DNA of 64,000 nucleotides, from positions 62,001 to 126,000 of the forward strand of contig DHDP01000005.1 in the NCBI GenBank assembly GCA_002399405.1. Direction: 5' to 3'. The translations under genes and the position numbers were made by a program. Below the pieces are notes generated by a model that was given only the letters and a program-made list of their open reading frames with translations, ran no database searches and was not told the origin of the DNA. Each line of letters starts with the position of its first letter. The first letter of the stretch is position 1. Shown here one piece after another: positions 44,530-54,204 of this stretch. This stretch comes from Treponema sp. UBA4873 (GTDB lineage: Bacteria > Spirochaetota > Spirochaetia > Treponematales > Treponemataceae).

Positions 44530-46703
44530 TATTTTTTTGCAACAAAAGATTTGTAATAACGTTCAAGACGAAGAGCGTCGTTTCCGCTTTCTTTCGTACC
44601 CTGTATAAGATGCGGCACAATATAGATGACTATTTCCGTTTTTTCCTTCGACCTTGAAGTGTGCTTGAAGAGATAGCCGAGGAGCGGAATGCTTCCGAGA
44701 ACGGGAACTTTCTGTTCCGTAACGGTAGTGTCGTCCTTTATAAGTCCGCTTATTATAACGGGCTCGCCGGACGGAGTCCGGACCTGCGTATTTACGACGC
44801 GTTCCGATGTGGACGGCAACGTCGTTACGGAAGAGGACGAACTCGATGAAGACGTGTCGCTGTTCTGTTTCGAGACAGTTGCGTTCACCGTCATCGTAAT
44901 CATATTGTCGCCCGAGGCCCAGCCGTTTAAACTGACTATAAGACCCGAAGTGATCTGTTGTGTTACTCCCGTTCTCGTTGTTGTGCTTGTCGTTTCATCA
45001 ACTTCGTATTCGATATACCGGTAGGTGTCCGTGTTCTGGAATTTTATATCCTGTCCGGAAAGGCCCGTGAGCGTCGTGTCGGTGAATACGTTCGCCGTAT
45101 TGTCCGCAATCTGTGCATTGAGCGTCGCTGCGAACTCATAACCGAATTTCGCGATGACATCGAACGTAAGCGTCATGATATTCGAAAGATCTCCCGTGAA
45201 AACAAAATTGGGACTTGCAGAGGACGGTTTTATGCTCGTTACGGGTTTTAACGTTACGGATTTTCCCTTGGTATATTGTATTACAAGCAGCTGATACCGT
45301 ATCTGCGGCTTCGGACGGTCAATCATGTCGAGTTCGTGCATGAAGAGTCTGCCGTTTTCCTCCGTACCCGTATAAAAGAGCAGATTCGGGTATCCTGAAT
45401 CGACAATCATGTCTTTTGTTAAAGACGGCGGCAGATTCTTCAACACGTCCGCAGCCTGAATATATTTCAGATGTACGGGAACGCCCGCTTTTTTTGTGTC
45501 TATGTCGGTTATGAATGCGGAAAGCCCTTCAAGCGTTTCTTTTGTACCTGCTGCAAGGAGCGAATTTGTACCGGGAATCATGACGGGCGGTGACTGAATC
45601 AGTTTTGCGGGTATGAGCGGTATAACCGATTTCGCGTCGAGATATTTAATGTCCATCCGCCTGTACTGAAGTCCGTTCATCGGCACGTCTACCTGGCGGA
45701 TAAATTTTTCTACCGGCTGAATTTCTTCAGGCGTACCGGTTAAAAGCACGGAATTCGTGTTTTTGTCTATTCTGAGCACTGAACCGGAAGTGAGGTCCGC
45801 CGGGAGCAGGGAAGGAATGTCCTGCGCCTGAATCCACGAAAGCTGTACGATTTCCGTGGATTTCAATTTGGAGCCTATTCCCTTTTTCTGCATGTCGATT
45901 ATGTAATATATGCCGTTTTGTTCTATATAATCGGCATTACCGTGCTCAAGAATCAGGCGGAGAATCGTGTCGAAATCCTTTCCCGAGAAATAAAGGTTTT
46001 CAAGCTGCACGTCGGACTGTACGAAAAGCGAATATTCTTTACCTGCCGACGAGAATAAGGATGTCAATATATCGAGAAATCTCCCCCTGTCCAGAGAAAG
46101 GGAATACACATCTCCGTTCCGCTGTATTCCCGTTTCTTTTTTTCCCTTTGCCGCAGCTGCAGTTTCTTTTTGTTCCTTTTTTATATAGAAATATGAGTCG
46201 GCAGTCTCGATCGTGTAGTCGGGAAGCCGTTTTATGCAGATTGCAATTGCGTCTTTTACCGGCAGTCCGTTTATATCCACAGTGATGGGGAGAGCCGGCA
46301 GCGTATCGTATAATACGGTTTTTCCGATTGCATGCGACAGAGAACGGAGCAGCGATTCAACCGGTACTGTGTCTGCCGTTATGGATACAAGTCCGCCCGC
46401 CGCATCGTAGGAAGATTTTATACGGGAGACTTTTATGACGGCCCCCTCTTTTGTGTAATACATTTTATACGTGGAAAGAAAAAGCGCCAGGGCGTCTTCA
46501 AGGTCGGAATCGGAAAAATAGAAAGAGGCCGTCCCCGTCACCGTTTCGTCGGGAATGATCGATGTCCCCGACGTTTGCGCGAGGACAAGCAGAATGTCGG
46601 TTATCTGCTGGTCGTGGAATTCCATGCTTTTGATTTTCTGTGCGGAAACGGACAGTTCGGCAAAAATTAAAATAGTAAAAACAAAAGAAAGTCTTTTTTT
46701 CAT
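44529..46703 (-). CDS. gspD: Type II secretion outer-membrane secretin GspD
   Basis: Forms the large outer-membrane channel of the secretion system. The 724-residue product has a signal peptide (MKKRLSFVFTILIFAELSVSA). Several N-domains follow, with repeated KH-like modules (VQLSWIQAQDIPSLLPADLTS; RRMDIKYLDAKSVIPLI; HLKYIQAADVLKNLP). The secretin signature VPVLGSIPLLGYLFKH...EKTEIVIYIVPHLI lies near the end. A serine-rich stretch (SDTSSSSSSSSV) lies in the pore region. No ribosome site is visible; the promoter at 46714-46741 gives a leader of about four bases. Confidence 0.93.
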   Translation of the reverse strand: MKKRLSFVFTILIFAELSVSAQKIKSMEFHDQQITDILLVLAQTSGTSIIPDETVTGTASFYFSDSDLEDALALFLSTYKMYYTKEGAVIKVSRIKSSYDAAGGLVSITADTVPVESLLRSLSHAIGKTVLYDTLPALPITVDINGLPVKDAIAICIKRLPDYTIETADSYFYIKKEQKETAAAAKGKKETGIQRNGDVYSLSLDRGRFLDILTSLFSSAGKEYSLFVQSDVQLENLYFSGKDFDTILRLILEHGNADYIEQNGIYYIIDMQKKGIGSKLKSTEIVQLSWIQAQDIPSLLPADLTSGSVLRIDKNTNSVLLTGTPEEIQPVEKFIRQVDVPMNGLQYRRMDIKYLDAKSVIPLIPAKLIQSPPVMIPGTNSLLAAGTKETLEGLSAFITDIDTKKAGVPVHLKYIQAADVLKNLPPSLTKDMIVDSGYPNLLFYTGTEENGRLFMHELDMIDRPKPQIRYQLLVIQYTKGKSVTLKPVTSIKPSSASPNFVFTGDLSNIMTLTFDVIAKFGYEFAATLNAQIADNTANVFTDTTLTGLSGQDIKFQNTDTYRYIEYEVDETTSTTTRTGVTQQITSGLIVSLNGWASGDNMITMTVNATVSKQNSDTSSSSSSSSVTTLPSTSERVVNTQVRTPSGEPVIISGLIKDDTTVTEQKVPVLGSIPLLGYLFKHTSRSKEKTEIVIYIVPHLIQGTKESGNDALRLERYYKSFVAKK

Positions 46704-46713
46704 GTATACTGAT

Positions 46714-46741
46714 ATTTTAATGTAAAAAAAAGAAAAGTCAA
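46714..46741 (-). promoter_or_regulatory. Promoter of gspDEF
   Basis: Read on the minus strand: TTGACT, a 16-base T-rich spacer and TAAAAT, then ten bases to ATG 46703. The transcript would start only a few bases before the start codon. Confidence 0.65.
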
Positions 46742-46835
46742 TTCTGAAACATATATTGTTTTGTTTTTTACTTGAATTTAAATGTAATAAATATAAAATA
46801 TATATATCTGATAGTATAAATACATTCAGAATATA

Positions 46836-46841
46836 TATAAT
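46836..46841 (+). promoter_or_regulatory. Possible -10 box for the cassette genes
   Basis: TATAAT within a very A/T-rich stretch, 22 bases before the small gene at 46864. No convincing -35 box sits at the right distance, so this is tentative. Confidence 0.35.
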
Positions 46842-46863
46842 AAAAGTGAATAGGAGAGGAATA

Positions 46864-46965
46864 ATGTGTAAAAAAAATGTGATGCTGTTTGTACAATTCT
46901 TATTGTATTTCAGTCGGACGAATAAAAAATTGAAGGAAAACTTCCTGAAGAATGGTAAATTATGA
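46864..46965 (+). CDS. Small 33-residue ORF coupled to the large secreted protein
   Basis: Starts with ATG behind a strong AGGAGAGGAAT ribosome site and encodes a short basic/hydrophobic peptide (MCKKNVMLFVQFLLYFSRTN..., then Lys-rich). Its stop overlaps the next start as ATGA, a coupling signal, and the large gene has no ribosome site of its own. It is either a leader peptide that brings ribosomes to the large gene or a remnant of a longer protein. Confidence 0.5.
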   Translation: MCKKNVMLFVQFLLYFSRTNKKLKENFLKNGKL

Positions 46966-49900
46966 GAGTGACTATAAAATTGATACTGAATGCGGCGGCG
47001 TTACTTCTGCTGCATGCCGCTTCAGGCGGGTACGCAGCATCGGTTCCCGTAACAACGGGGTACTATATACGGAAAGACGTGAAAAAAGCGGACGGAACGA
47101 CTGAAAAGAACGTCTGCTGCAGCATTGCACTGTCGGTGGATAAAGTGCAGTACACACTGACCGTCCCCGAAAATTCCTACAGCGGCTATACGGCAGCGTA
47201 CGAGGACGGAAACGGTAACTGGCAGGTACTGAAGGAAACGGACGGACAGACGGAGTGGAAGAGCGTAACTGATACGTCGAAAAAGGAAAAGCTTGCCAAA
47301 CTGTTCGCTCCGGTGCAGAATCAGAATATGGAGATATCGGCGGCGGACGGGACGGCAGCTGAGCTTACAAGTCCGGGCTACATAGTGCAGAGCGAAAGCC
47401 CCGCGCTTGCGGCTGAAGTAAGCGGACAGGCATATAAAGGGATAGTCCTGCCGTCGCTGTCGGGGGGACGGTTTTACCTTGCGGAGTACGGAACGGGGAC
47501 GACGTACCTTCTCACGTTCAGAACAGCGGGCAGCTTTATGGACCTTGAAGCGGAAGCGCTTTCGAAGGGGCGTACGAGACAGCAGATACTGAATAACATG
47601 TTTTCATGGCTTGCAGCGGCGGACAAGGACAAGGAGAGCAGCACCGATTCAGTGCTGTCGGAGAAACTGGCGGAGATGCTTGCGGAAAGCCTTGTGAAGG
47701 ATGACGCGTTCGACGGCCTGTATACGACGGGCGGGAACGAGTATATACGGGGGTATGTTGAGAAAGCGTTCACGAACGGCCGGAATATTTATGCGGACAG
47801 GCTGCATAACAGCGACGCACAGTATAATCCGAAGGGATACAAAGCAATAGATGCGGATGAGAGCGGGAAACTCGCCGACAAAGCGGTGGAGATAAACAGC
47901 CTGAAAAGAGGGAGCAGGAAGAAGTATGAAACTTCAGCCGGGGGAAGAGCGTTGATAGCGGACTGCATAGCACAAAGCGGGCTGAGCGGAGTAACCGGAA
48001 GCCCTGCATTCGGGAGAATGCTCACGGATGATGATGCCTTTGAAGAGCTGACGGAATATATACCGGAACTGAATGAAGTACGCAGGGGAGATATAGTAAC
48101 CGAGCTGGTTACCAATAAAAACGAAACGAAAGAAAATATCGGAATAATAACAAAAGCGGACGGTACCGGGAGCACGGACGGGATAGACGTTGTGTGGCTG
48201 AGGAACGGCCGGCTCTATGTGGAAACGAGTACGCTGAGTGAATTCGGAAAAAACCCGAATACGATACGGTGCAGAAGACTGCTGAAGAAAACAGACAGCG
48301 CAGGTACATACGAACAGGCGGAAAACTGGGACGTGCTCGACAGAGTACCTGTGAGCGCGGAACTTGAAACAGGGAGTATGAGCGAAGAAAACCAGGCGAG
48401 CAGCGAGCGGTGGCGGTGGATACCGAATACGGGAGAGTATTTAGTGCTGGGTGACATAAAGGTAACAATGAAGAATCGAGGCGGAATGAATCTTCGTTCA
48501 TTAGAAAATTCAGAATATGAAGTAACACTAGCCGGAGCATATGACCGAGAATACAGTTCCGTGAATACAGGGCAGGGAAACATCTATAATAATAAAGGAA
48601 CGGGATTTACGGCAGCAGTGCTTGATCCGGGAGACAGTAAAACGGTACTGTCGAGAGGGACACTCGGGAACGGACATGAGACGACTGTTATGGAAAACGG
48701 GAAAACAACGGTACGGTACCGTTATAGTTATACGGGAGGACAGCCGTTCAGCGTGAAAAAAAACGGAGTGCTGATAACAGCAACTGGTGGGAATGTGCGG
48801 CTTGGAATACGGCCGGATAAAGCGGATGATGCATATGCCGGGGATGACCTGCTGCTGATATTCAAGGTGAAGAGTAAAAACAGCAGCGGGGAAATATTAT
48901 CCGAGAATGATTTCAAAGTAAAGGACAGTGATTACCTGGCAGTGTACGACAAGAAGCTGTTATGGAGGGCGAACCTGTACATAGACAAGCCGGAGAAGGA
49001 TATTGGGGATATAGACTGGAATACTGCGCATCCGTGGACAGGCGAAGAAGGTTACGGAGAAAACGAGTGGAATAAAACATATGATTTTAGTACGCTTGAA
49101 AGTGAATTTAATATTTCAAAACTGGCAGAAGGAGATGGTACTCAGAATATTATTATACCGAACAGTTCCATTTATTCATACAATGGCTCAAACGGAACGA
49201 TTGTCAATAAAACTGTAGTATATGACTTGAACGGACAGGACGGACCTTTCCTTTTCAACTATAAGACAGACTGTCAGAGAAAAATACTGGGAAGGTTTTA
49301 TAATGCACAGGGAGATTTTAACGGCACAATTCAGAATGGAACAATATATACTCCGCCTATGACAGTGGCATCACCATATATGCAGACAACAGCGCCTGGG
49401 AGTGTACACCACAATTATATGCACAGTGGAGCGAAATATACACTTGATGTGTTGAAAGTAAAAGACGAGCCTAACCCGACACTTAATTCAAATGCAAGAG
49501 CAATAAGCGGAGAAAGCATGACAATATTCGGAATAACATATTACCCGTATGTACCGGCACTGACAAACAGTATTACCGCCCAATTCGGCAGCCCGGAAAC
49601 AGTGGCATCGGATATTACGACGGGATATACAGCAGGGACAGACTGTGTATCATTCGGACAACGGAGTGCGGGTTATGAGGACAATAAGTATACATGGCCG
49701 GAGCTAGGCGACGGGTTGTGGGGGAAATCCTGGGATCAAAGCCAGGGGTATCCATACTGGAATGGTTACGGGATAAAAATAGCAAGCTGGAATGATACAT
49801 ATACAGTTACGGATGAAAATGGAAGTTCAGGGAAAGCGTATACAGGATTGGACTGTATAGTGCCCGGTGATATTGGATATTATCTTACAGCGGAGTCAAC

Positions 49901-50111
49901 CAGCGATGGAAGTGCAGCTCAGAGAGGTGGTGCACACCTGTTTATAGTGAGTGATGTTTCTTCTGGCGGTACAATGCGAAAGGTAACGAATATAAAATTG
50001 GTTGAATCAACAAACAGCTCTCTTGATGGAAAAGTCCAGAGGAAAAATAGCCTTGGTGACTATGACGATGATAGCCGCAAATGGTATATCGTCAGGTTAA
50101 AGACGAAATAG
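46962..50111 (+). CDS. Large secreted protein with C-terminal NlpC/P60-like domain (cassette gene A)
   Basis: 1049 residues with a signal peptide (LILNAAALLLLHAASGGYAA). Most of the protein is unrecognised, beta-rich sequence with Thr/Gly-rich segments. The last ~170 residues have a papain-like arrangement: AGTDCVSFGQRSAGYE with Cys895 at the start of a helix, then LDCIVPGDIGYYL, and GGAHLFIVSDV with His992. This matches NlpC/P60 or CHAP amidases, which cut peptidoglycan peptides or amide bonds, but homology is distant. Base composition falls in the last third. It lies beside gspD and is a candidate T2SS substrate. Confidence 0.8.
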   Translation: MRVTIKLILNAAALLLLHAASGGYAASVPVTTGYYIRKDVKKADGTTEKNVCCSIALSVDKVQYTLTVPENSYSGYTAAYEDGNGNWQVLKETDGQTEWKSVTDTSKKEKLAKLFAPVQNQNMEISAADGTAAELTSPGYIVQSESPALAAEVSGQAYKGIVLPSLSGGRFYLAEYGTGTTYLLTFRTAGSFMDLEAEALSKGRTRQQILNNMFSWLAAADKDKESSTDSVLSEKLAEMLAESLVKDDAFDGLYTTGGNEYIRGYVEKAFTNGRNIYADRLHNSDAQYNPKGYKAIDADESGKLADKAVEINSLKRGSRKKYETSAGGRALIADCIAQSGLSGVTGSPAFGRMLTDDDAFEELTEYIPELNEVRRGDIVTELVTNKNETKENIGIITKADGTGSTDGIDVVWLRNGRLYVETSTLSEFGKNPNTIRCRRLLKKTDSAGTYEQAENWDVLDRVPVSAELETGSMSEENQASSERWRWIPNTGEYLVLGDIKVTMKNRGGMNLRSLENSEYEVTLAGAYDREYSSVNTGQGNIYNNKGTGFTAAVLDPGDSKTVLSRGTLGNGHETTVMENGKTTVRYRYSYTGGQPFSVKKNGVLITATGGNVRLGIRPDKADDAYAGDDLLLIFKVKSKNSSGEILSENDFKVKDSDYLAVYDKKLLWRANLYIDKPEKDIGDIDWNTAHPWTGEEGYGENEWNKTYDFSTLESEFNISKLAEGDGTQNIIIPNSSIYSYNGSNGTIVNKTVVYDLNGQDGPFLFNYKTDCQRKILGRFYNAQGDFNGTIQNGTIYTPPMTVASPYMQTTAPGSVHHNYMHSGAKYTLDVLKVKDEPNPTLNSNARAISGESMTIFGITYYPYVPALTNSITAQFGSPETVASDITTGYTAGTDCVSFGQRSAGYEDNKYTWPELGDGLWGKSWDQSQGYPYWNGYGIKIASWNDTYTVTDENGSSGKAYTGLDCIVPGDIGYYLTAESTSDGSAAQRGGAHLFIVSDVSSGGTMRKVTNIKLVESTNSSLDGKVQRKNSLGDYDDDSRKWYIVRLKTK

Positions 50112-50126
50112 CAGGAGGAACCGAGA

Positions 50127-51329
50127 ATGGGTAAAAGAATAGTTATGTATGCCGTATGTGTATTTACAGTTTGTATGGCATATGCGGAGATATACAAGGA
50201 TATAGAAACGGTGAAGGTGTTTCCAACAGGTACAGGAGAAGGAGCACTGCTGGTTGTGCCTGTAGGAAATAAAGCTGAATACTATCAGGAGGGAAAAGAT
50301 AATCATAATGAATTTTCTATGAACGGTCCGTCAGCATTCTGTTTTGATGATAAAGGGTTTCTTTACGTGATGGATTATAGACAACAAAAAATAGTTGTAA
50401 CTGCACCTGATTTAAAATATGAAAGAACTATAAAAATTAGTGGGGTAAAAAAATTGAATACATTCCTTCCTCGTTTTATTCAAGCATATAACGATGGAAT
50501 ATTTTTTTGCACACTGCATGAAAATGAGGGAATAATCGGATTTGACAGTAAATTAAAATGGTATATTCAATGGGATAGTTCCTATCAAAAAATGAATTTT
50601 TATTATGATGATAGTAACAAACTTCTTTTTCAATATTTTGATGACAATGCAGGAATAGCATGTTTTCCCGACCTGATATATGATTTTGTCTCTGACAACA
50701 GACTCGTCAATCAGGAACAGATAAATGAATATCTGAAAAGAAAACAGCTGGATAGGATATATTATATAGATGATTCCAACCGGCTGGTAAGAGATGGAAA
50801 AATAATAAAATATGACAGAATAATGCAGAGTGAAAGAATCGGGACGGATTATTCGGGAAATACTGTTTATTCAAACAATGGAACAAGAATTATTATCCAA
50901 AATCAGGATAACAAGACAATAAAATATTTTGATTATTCAGACTCGGATATATATGATGACCGAGCCTATTATCCGGCAGTACATCCGAGCGGAGATATAT
51001 TTCTGCTTGAGTACCCGAAAAGGATTACGCCGCCTACACTCAGGCGGATAAAGAATGACTGGGATCCGGAAGGGCGTGAGAGGTGGTACAGGGAACATGC
51101 CTATATAGCGGATTCAAATGTCCGTGTAAGGAGCAAACCTGATCTTACGGGAGAAAAACTTGGCAGTGTGCAGAGAGGTGACATTGTACAAGTTCTGGAT
51201 AAAAGTGCGGAACCGATGCAGATAGAAAAAGAAAATGCTTACTGGTATAAAATAAAAACAACCGGAGATATGGAGGGCTGGGTATATGGAGCATACGTTT
51301 ATCTGGGAGACAGCAGGAGCAGTAAATAA
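50127..51329 (+). CDS. Secreted propeller-like protein with C-terminal SH3 domain (cassette gene B)
   Basis: 400 residues with a signal peptide (VMYAVCVFTVCMAYA). Residues about 60-320 show short repeated beta motifs of propeller kind (FCFDDKGFLYVMDYRQQKIVV, HPSGDIFLLEYPKRI). The C-terminus is a bacterial SH3 domain (SNVRVRSKPDLTGEKLGSVQRGDIVQVL, then WYKIKTTGDMEGWVYGAYV). Such domains bind cell-wall peptides. AGGAGG lies eight bases before the ATG, 15 bases after gene A. The gene is A/T-rich compared with the neighbourhood. Confidence 0.78.
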   Translation: MGKRIVMYAVCVFTVCMAYAEIYKDIETVKVFPTGTGEGALLVVPVGNKAEYYQEGKDNHNEFSMNGPSAFCFDDKGFLYVMDYRQQKIVVTAPDLKYERTIKISGVKKLNTFLPRFIQAYNDGIFFCTLHENEGIIGFDSKLKWYIQWDSSYQKMNFYYDDSNKLLFQYFDDNAGIACFPDLIYDFVSDNRLVNQEQINEYLKRKQLDRIYYIDDSNRLVRDGKIIKYDRIMQSERIGTDYSGNTVYSNNGTRIIIQNQDNKTIKYFDYSDSDIYDDRAYYPAVHPSGDIFLLEYPKRITPPTLRRIKNDWDPEGRERWYREHAYIADSNVRVRSKPDLTGEKLGSVQRGDIVQVLDKSAEPMQIEKENAYWYKIKTTGDMEGWVYGAYVYLGDSRSSK

Positions 51330-51345
51330 CATGAACATCCAGCTG

Positions 51346-51408
51346 CGTGAATTACAGGCGGCTGGCCGACTGTAATTCACGGGAAGCAGAACTGTGAAAC
51401 AGTTCTGC
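51346..51408. repeat. Two consecutive hairpins between cassette copies
   Basis: CGTGAATTACAG (51346-51357) pairs with CTGTAATTCACG (51370-51381) around a 12-base loop, a 12-bp stem. GCAGAACTGT (51386-51395) pairs with ACAGTTCTGC (51399-51408) around GAA, a 10-bp stem. There is no U-tract. They mark the boundary between the intact and the broken copy and may end gene B transcription. Confidence 0.75.
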
Positions 51409-51410
51409 GG

Positions 51411-52456
51411 CGGGGACAGGTAGTAACGCATTCGAGATTCAGCGGATATACATCATTCCGGTCAGAACAGAGAGATCCGGCCGGAACGGACAGTGTGATT
51501 TATGATTATAACAATGGAACAAACAATGCATGGACAGTCCGTTTGATTTCATCTGGAAGATGGAAAAACAGAAAACATTGCTGGCATCAGCATATGATAT
51601 ATCAGGAAACACAAAAACAGCGTCAAGTACGACATCGTGGAGTGCAACTCAGAGTCCAAAAAATCGATGGAACAATTACAAGAGAGGCTCGACTGCAGGA
51701 CAGGCATATATACCGGGGTTAGGATTATATTATGGAGCCAGACATATCGGATTTTCAACCTCATTTGATGAGGACGTGCTCCCTTCTGATACGGACGGTA
51801 CATGGAACTGGAAATATACGTTTGAGGCGGGAACCGACTGTGTGGGATTTGCGCAGCGGGTTGCATCGTATGAAGGACGGAAATACTCATGGTGGAGTTT
51901 ACCCAGAGGAATCATGGAAACGGGAAATACGGATTATAATACCGTACTTGGTACTTATACAGGCAACCGTAATTACCCAAGTGATAAAGGTGAATCAAAT
52001 ACATCATGGCCTGAAGTAGCGGATAATATAATACATACACAGGCAGGCTATGATGAGAATAACTACCGTAAAACAAAGGGTTCGCTTACAGTAGAAGAGA
52101 CTGCCTTATTAAAAGAACGTTTGTCTAAAATAGTACCGGGAGATATTTTTGTGAAGGATTCCACTTCAGATGTAGACACAAAAAAGAGAGATCATATAGC
52201 AATAGTAGCGTATGTACCGCCGAATGCATCCGAATTATCCGCATCAGATCTTATGAATCAAATAATTCTGGTAGAGGCAGAGTATAATAATAAGATACAG
52301 AGTGTGATAAAAGTATTGAGCGTTGGAGATTATAATAATAGCAAAATTCCATTAGGATTTCAAATATACTCAAATTTTACTACCCCAAAAACTGGTAATG
52401 AAATAGACTTGAATTGTATGTCATGGGCAATAAGGAGATTAATATGTACAAATTAG
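51411..52456 (+). pseudogene. Truncated, frameshifted second copy of cassette gene A
   Basis: Only the C-terminal third of a gene-A relative remains. One frame reads DPAGTDSVIYDYNNGT up to about 51520; the similarity then jumps to another frame as SPFDFIWKMEKQKTLLAS. Together they match GPFLFNYKTDCQRKILGR and the preceding TVVYDLNGQD of gene A. After the shift the frame stays open for 308 codons and keeps the catalytic pair: TDCVGFAQR (Cys104 from ATG 51530) and RDHIAIVAYV (His222). It has no signal peptide. The broken state suggests a relic, though the domain itself looks undamaged. Confidence 0.72.
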
Positions 52457-53684
52457 ATATATTTGTTGTTATTTTTTCATTGATAGGTACAAGTCTTTTC
52501 TCTCAGGAAACAATAACAGCAGAGAAAGAAAGAATAACCAGCCTGAAATTAGGTTCTTCGGATTTGGAACTAAGGTATGAGTCTAATGAAGAAGGTTTTT
52601 ATTCCCCGAACGGTCCTATAATAGATAACAAGGGATGTATGTTGTTATATCCAGAGGCAGGAGCAGGGGCGTATAACTACTTAATTCAAATAGACCGTAA
52701 CGGGGGTGTCAGTAAAAGAGAACTGTTTCCGATTATGAAGGAGTGGAGAGGATCAACAGCGCTTACGTTTGTTTCGCAGCAAGGGTATATACAGCTGAAT
52801 AATGTCTGTATAGATTTGTCGGAAACCGGATATGGTTCTGCTTTTTATCCGCACGAAATCGAAGACATTCCTGTTTCAAGGGAAACAAGATATTATCCAT
52901 TACCTTTTGGTTCATATATGGAATCAATAAGTCCTCAATTTATCTATTCTACAGAAGCTCAAAAAGGACATACGATAAAAGTACGTACCCTTGAAGAGAC
53001 TCGTACGTGGTTACCGACACAGCAAGGAGGATTCAGCATAGGGGAAGATGGCTTATTATACCGAAACAGAATACTATGGTCGGTACAGCAGCCGGATAAA
53101 GGGGTATATGCCTATAAGTATATAGGCCGTCTGATGAGTGGTCATCAAGTATGGACCGGAGGAGAAAATGAAACTTCTATTCAGTATATTACTATTTCAA
53201 ATTCGAACAGACAGATAGAACTTGTTGTTGAAATTCCATGGGCCACAAACAATACAAAAATATATTCAGACCATACAATTATGGTCTGGGGCCATGGGGA
53301 GAGTTATATTGTTTAATTCCACCTGAGCCTAAATTTAGAACAATACGAGATTCTCGTTATCCCTATTGGGATGAGGGAGAAGCTGAACTGGTGGTAGTGC
53401 GTAACTACCTGAAGTATTTCGGGCGTCTGAACGACAATAACGTGCGCCTGCGCAAAGGTCCGTCCTCGTTTTCCGAGAGCCTTGGAACCTATCCGAACAA
53501 GACAGGCTTCCGAATCCTTGAGAAGGGAACGGCGGAAGAGACAATAGGCGGCAGGAAGAACGTGTGGTACAAAGTACGCCTTCTTGACGGAACGGAAGGC
53601 TGGTTCTTCGGAACGTTCGTACACAACCTGTATGATGGACCGAACGGGGATCCTCCTCCGTGGCCGAACGTCGCTGACTGGTAG
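52444..53684 (+). pseudogene. Second copy of cassette gene B, broken by one-base frameshift
   Basis: Begins at ATG 52444 behind AAGGAG, with a signal peptide (FVVIFSLIGTSLFS) and propeller-like repeats, and runs to a stop at 53316. The rest of the protein continues in another frame: PWGELYCLIPPEPKFR, matching gene B's PSGDIFLLEYPKRI, then the SH3 domain (NNVRLRKGPSSFSESLG, WYKVRLLDGTEGWFFGTFV) to 53684. Adding one G to the run GGGG at 53288-53291 would join the two frames. A one-base loss in a homopolymer may be a real mutation, a phase-variable site or a sequencing error. The SH3 part is much richer in G+C than the part before it. Confidence 0.75.
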
Positions 53685-53757
53685 AAGACAGGGGGCGGTA
53701 TTCTTATGATGGCCTTCTGCTCTGGAATAAGTTTTTGAAAAAATGTAAATTATATGT

Positions 53758-54204
53758 ATGAAATATGCAAAGAAGCTGAAATCAAAAAAAGACGAAGGCT
53801 GGACGTTTATAGAAACTCTTATAGTTATGGCAATCGTACTTATTCTTACGGCCGCAGTCGGTTTTAATGCCGTCAAGCAGCTTGATAAAGCCAAAATTGT
53901 AACCGCTAAGAGTCAGATAGAGACTTTTTCTCTGGCCCTCGATTCTTATTACATGGATAACGGGACGTATCCGAGTCAGGAGCAGGGGTTGAACGCATTG
54001 TGGGAGAAACCTGCTTCTTCGCCCGAACCTGCCGGCTGGAACGGACCGTATCTTACGAAACCTGTTCCGAAGGATCCCTGGGGAGCCGAATATCAGTATA
54101 CGGTGCCGGGTAGCAGCGGTCTTCCGTACGGTGTCATGTCTTACGGAAAGGACGGGACGGAAGGCGGTGAGAATAACGATGCTGATATTACGTCGTGGCA
54201 GTGA
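53758..54204 (+). CDS. gspG: Major pseudopilin GspG
   Basis: Main subunit of the T2SS pseudopilus. The 148-residue product has the prepilin signal KKDEG cut before WTFIETLIVMAIVLILTAAVG, with Glu at mature position 5. The rest is the GspG globular domain: TYPSQEQGLNALWEKPASSP, GWNGPYLTKPVPKDPWGAEYQYTVPG and YGKDGTEGGE for calcium binding. There is no ribosome site; a possible TAAATT lies six bases before ATG. First gene of the plus-strand secretion cluster. Confidence 0.94.
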   Translation: MKYAKKLKSKKDEGWTFIETLIVMAIVLILTAAVGFNAVKQLDKAKIVTAKSQIETFSLALDSYYMDNGTYPSQEQGLNALWEKPASSPEPAGWNGPYLTKPVPKDPWGAEYQYTVPGSSGLPYGVMSYGKDGTEGGENNDADITSWQ

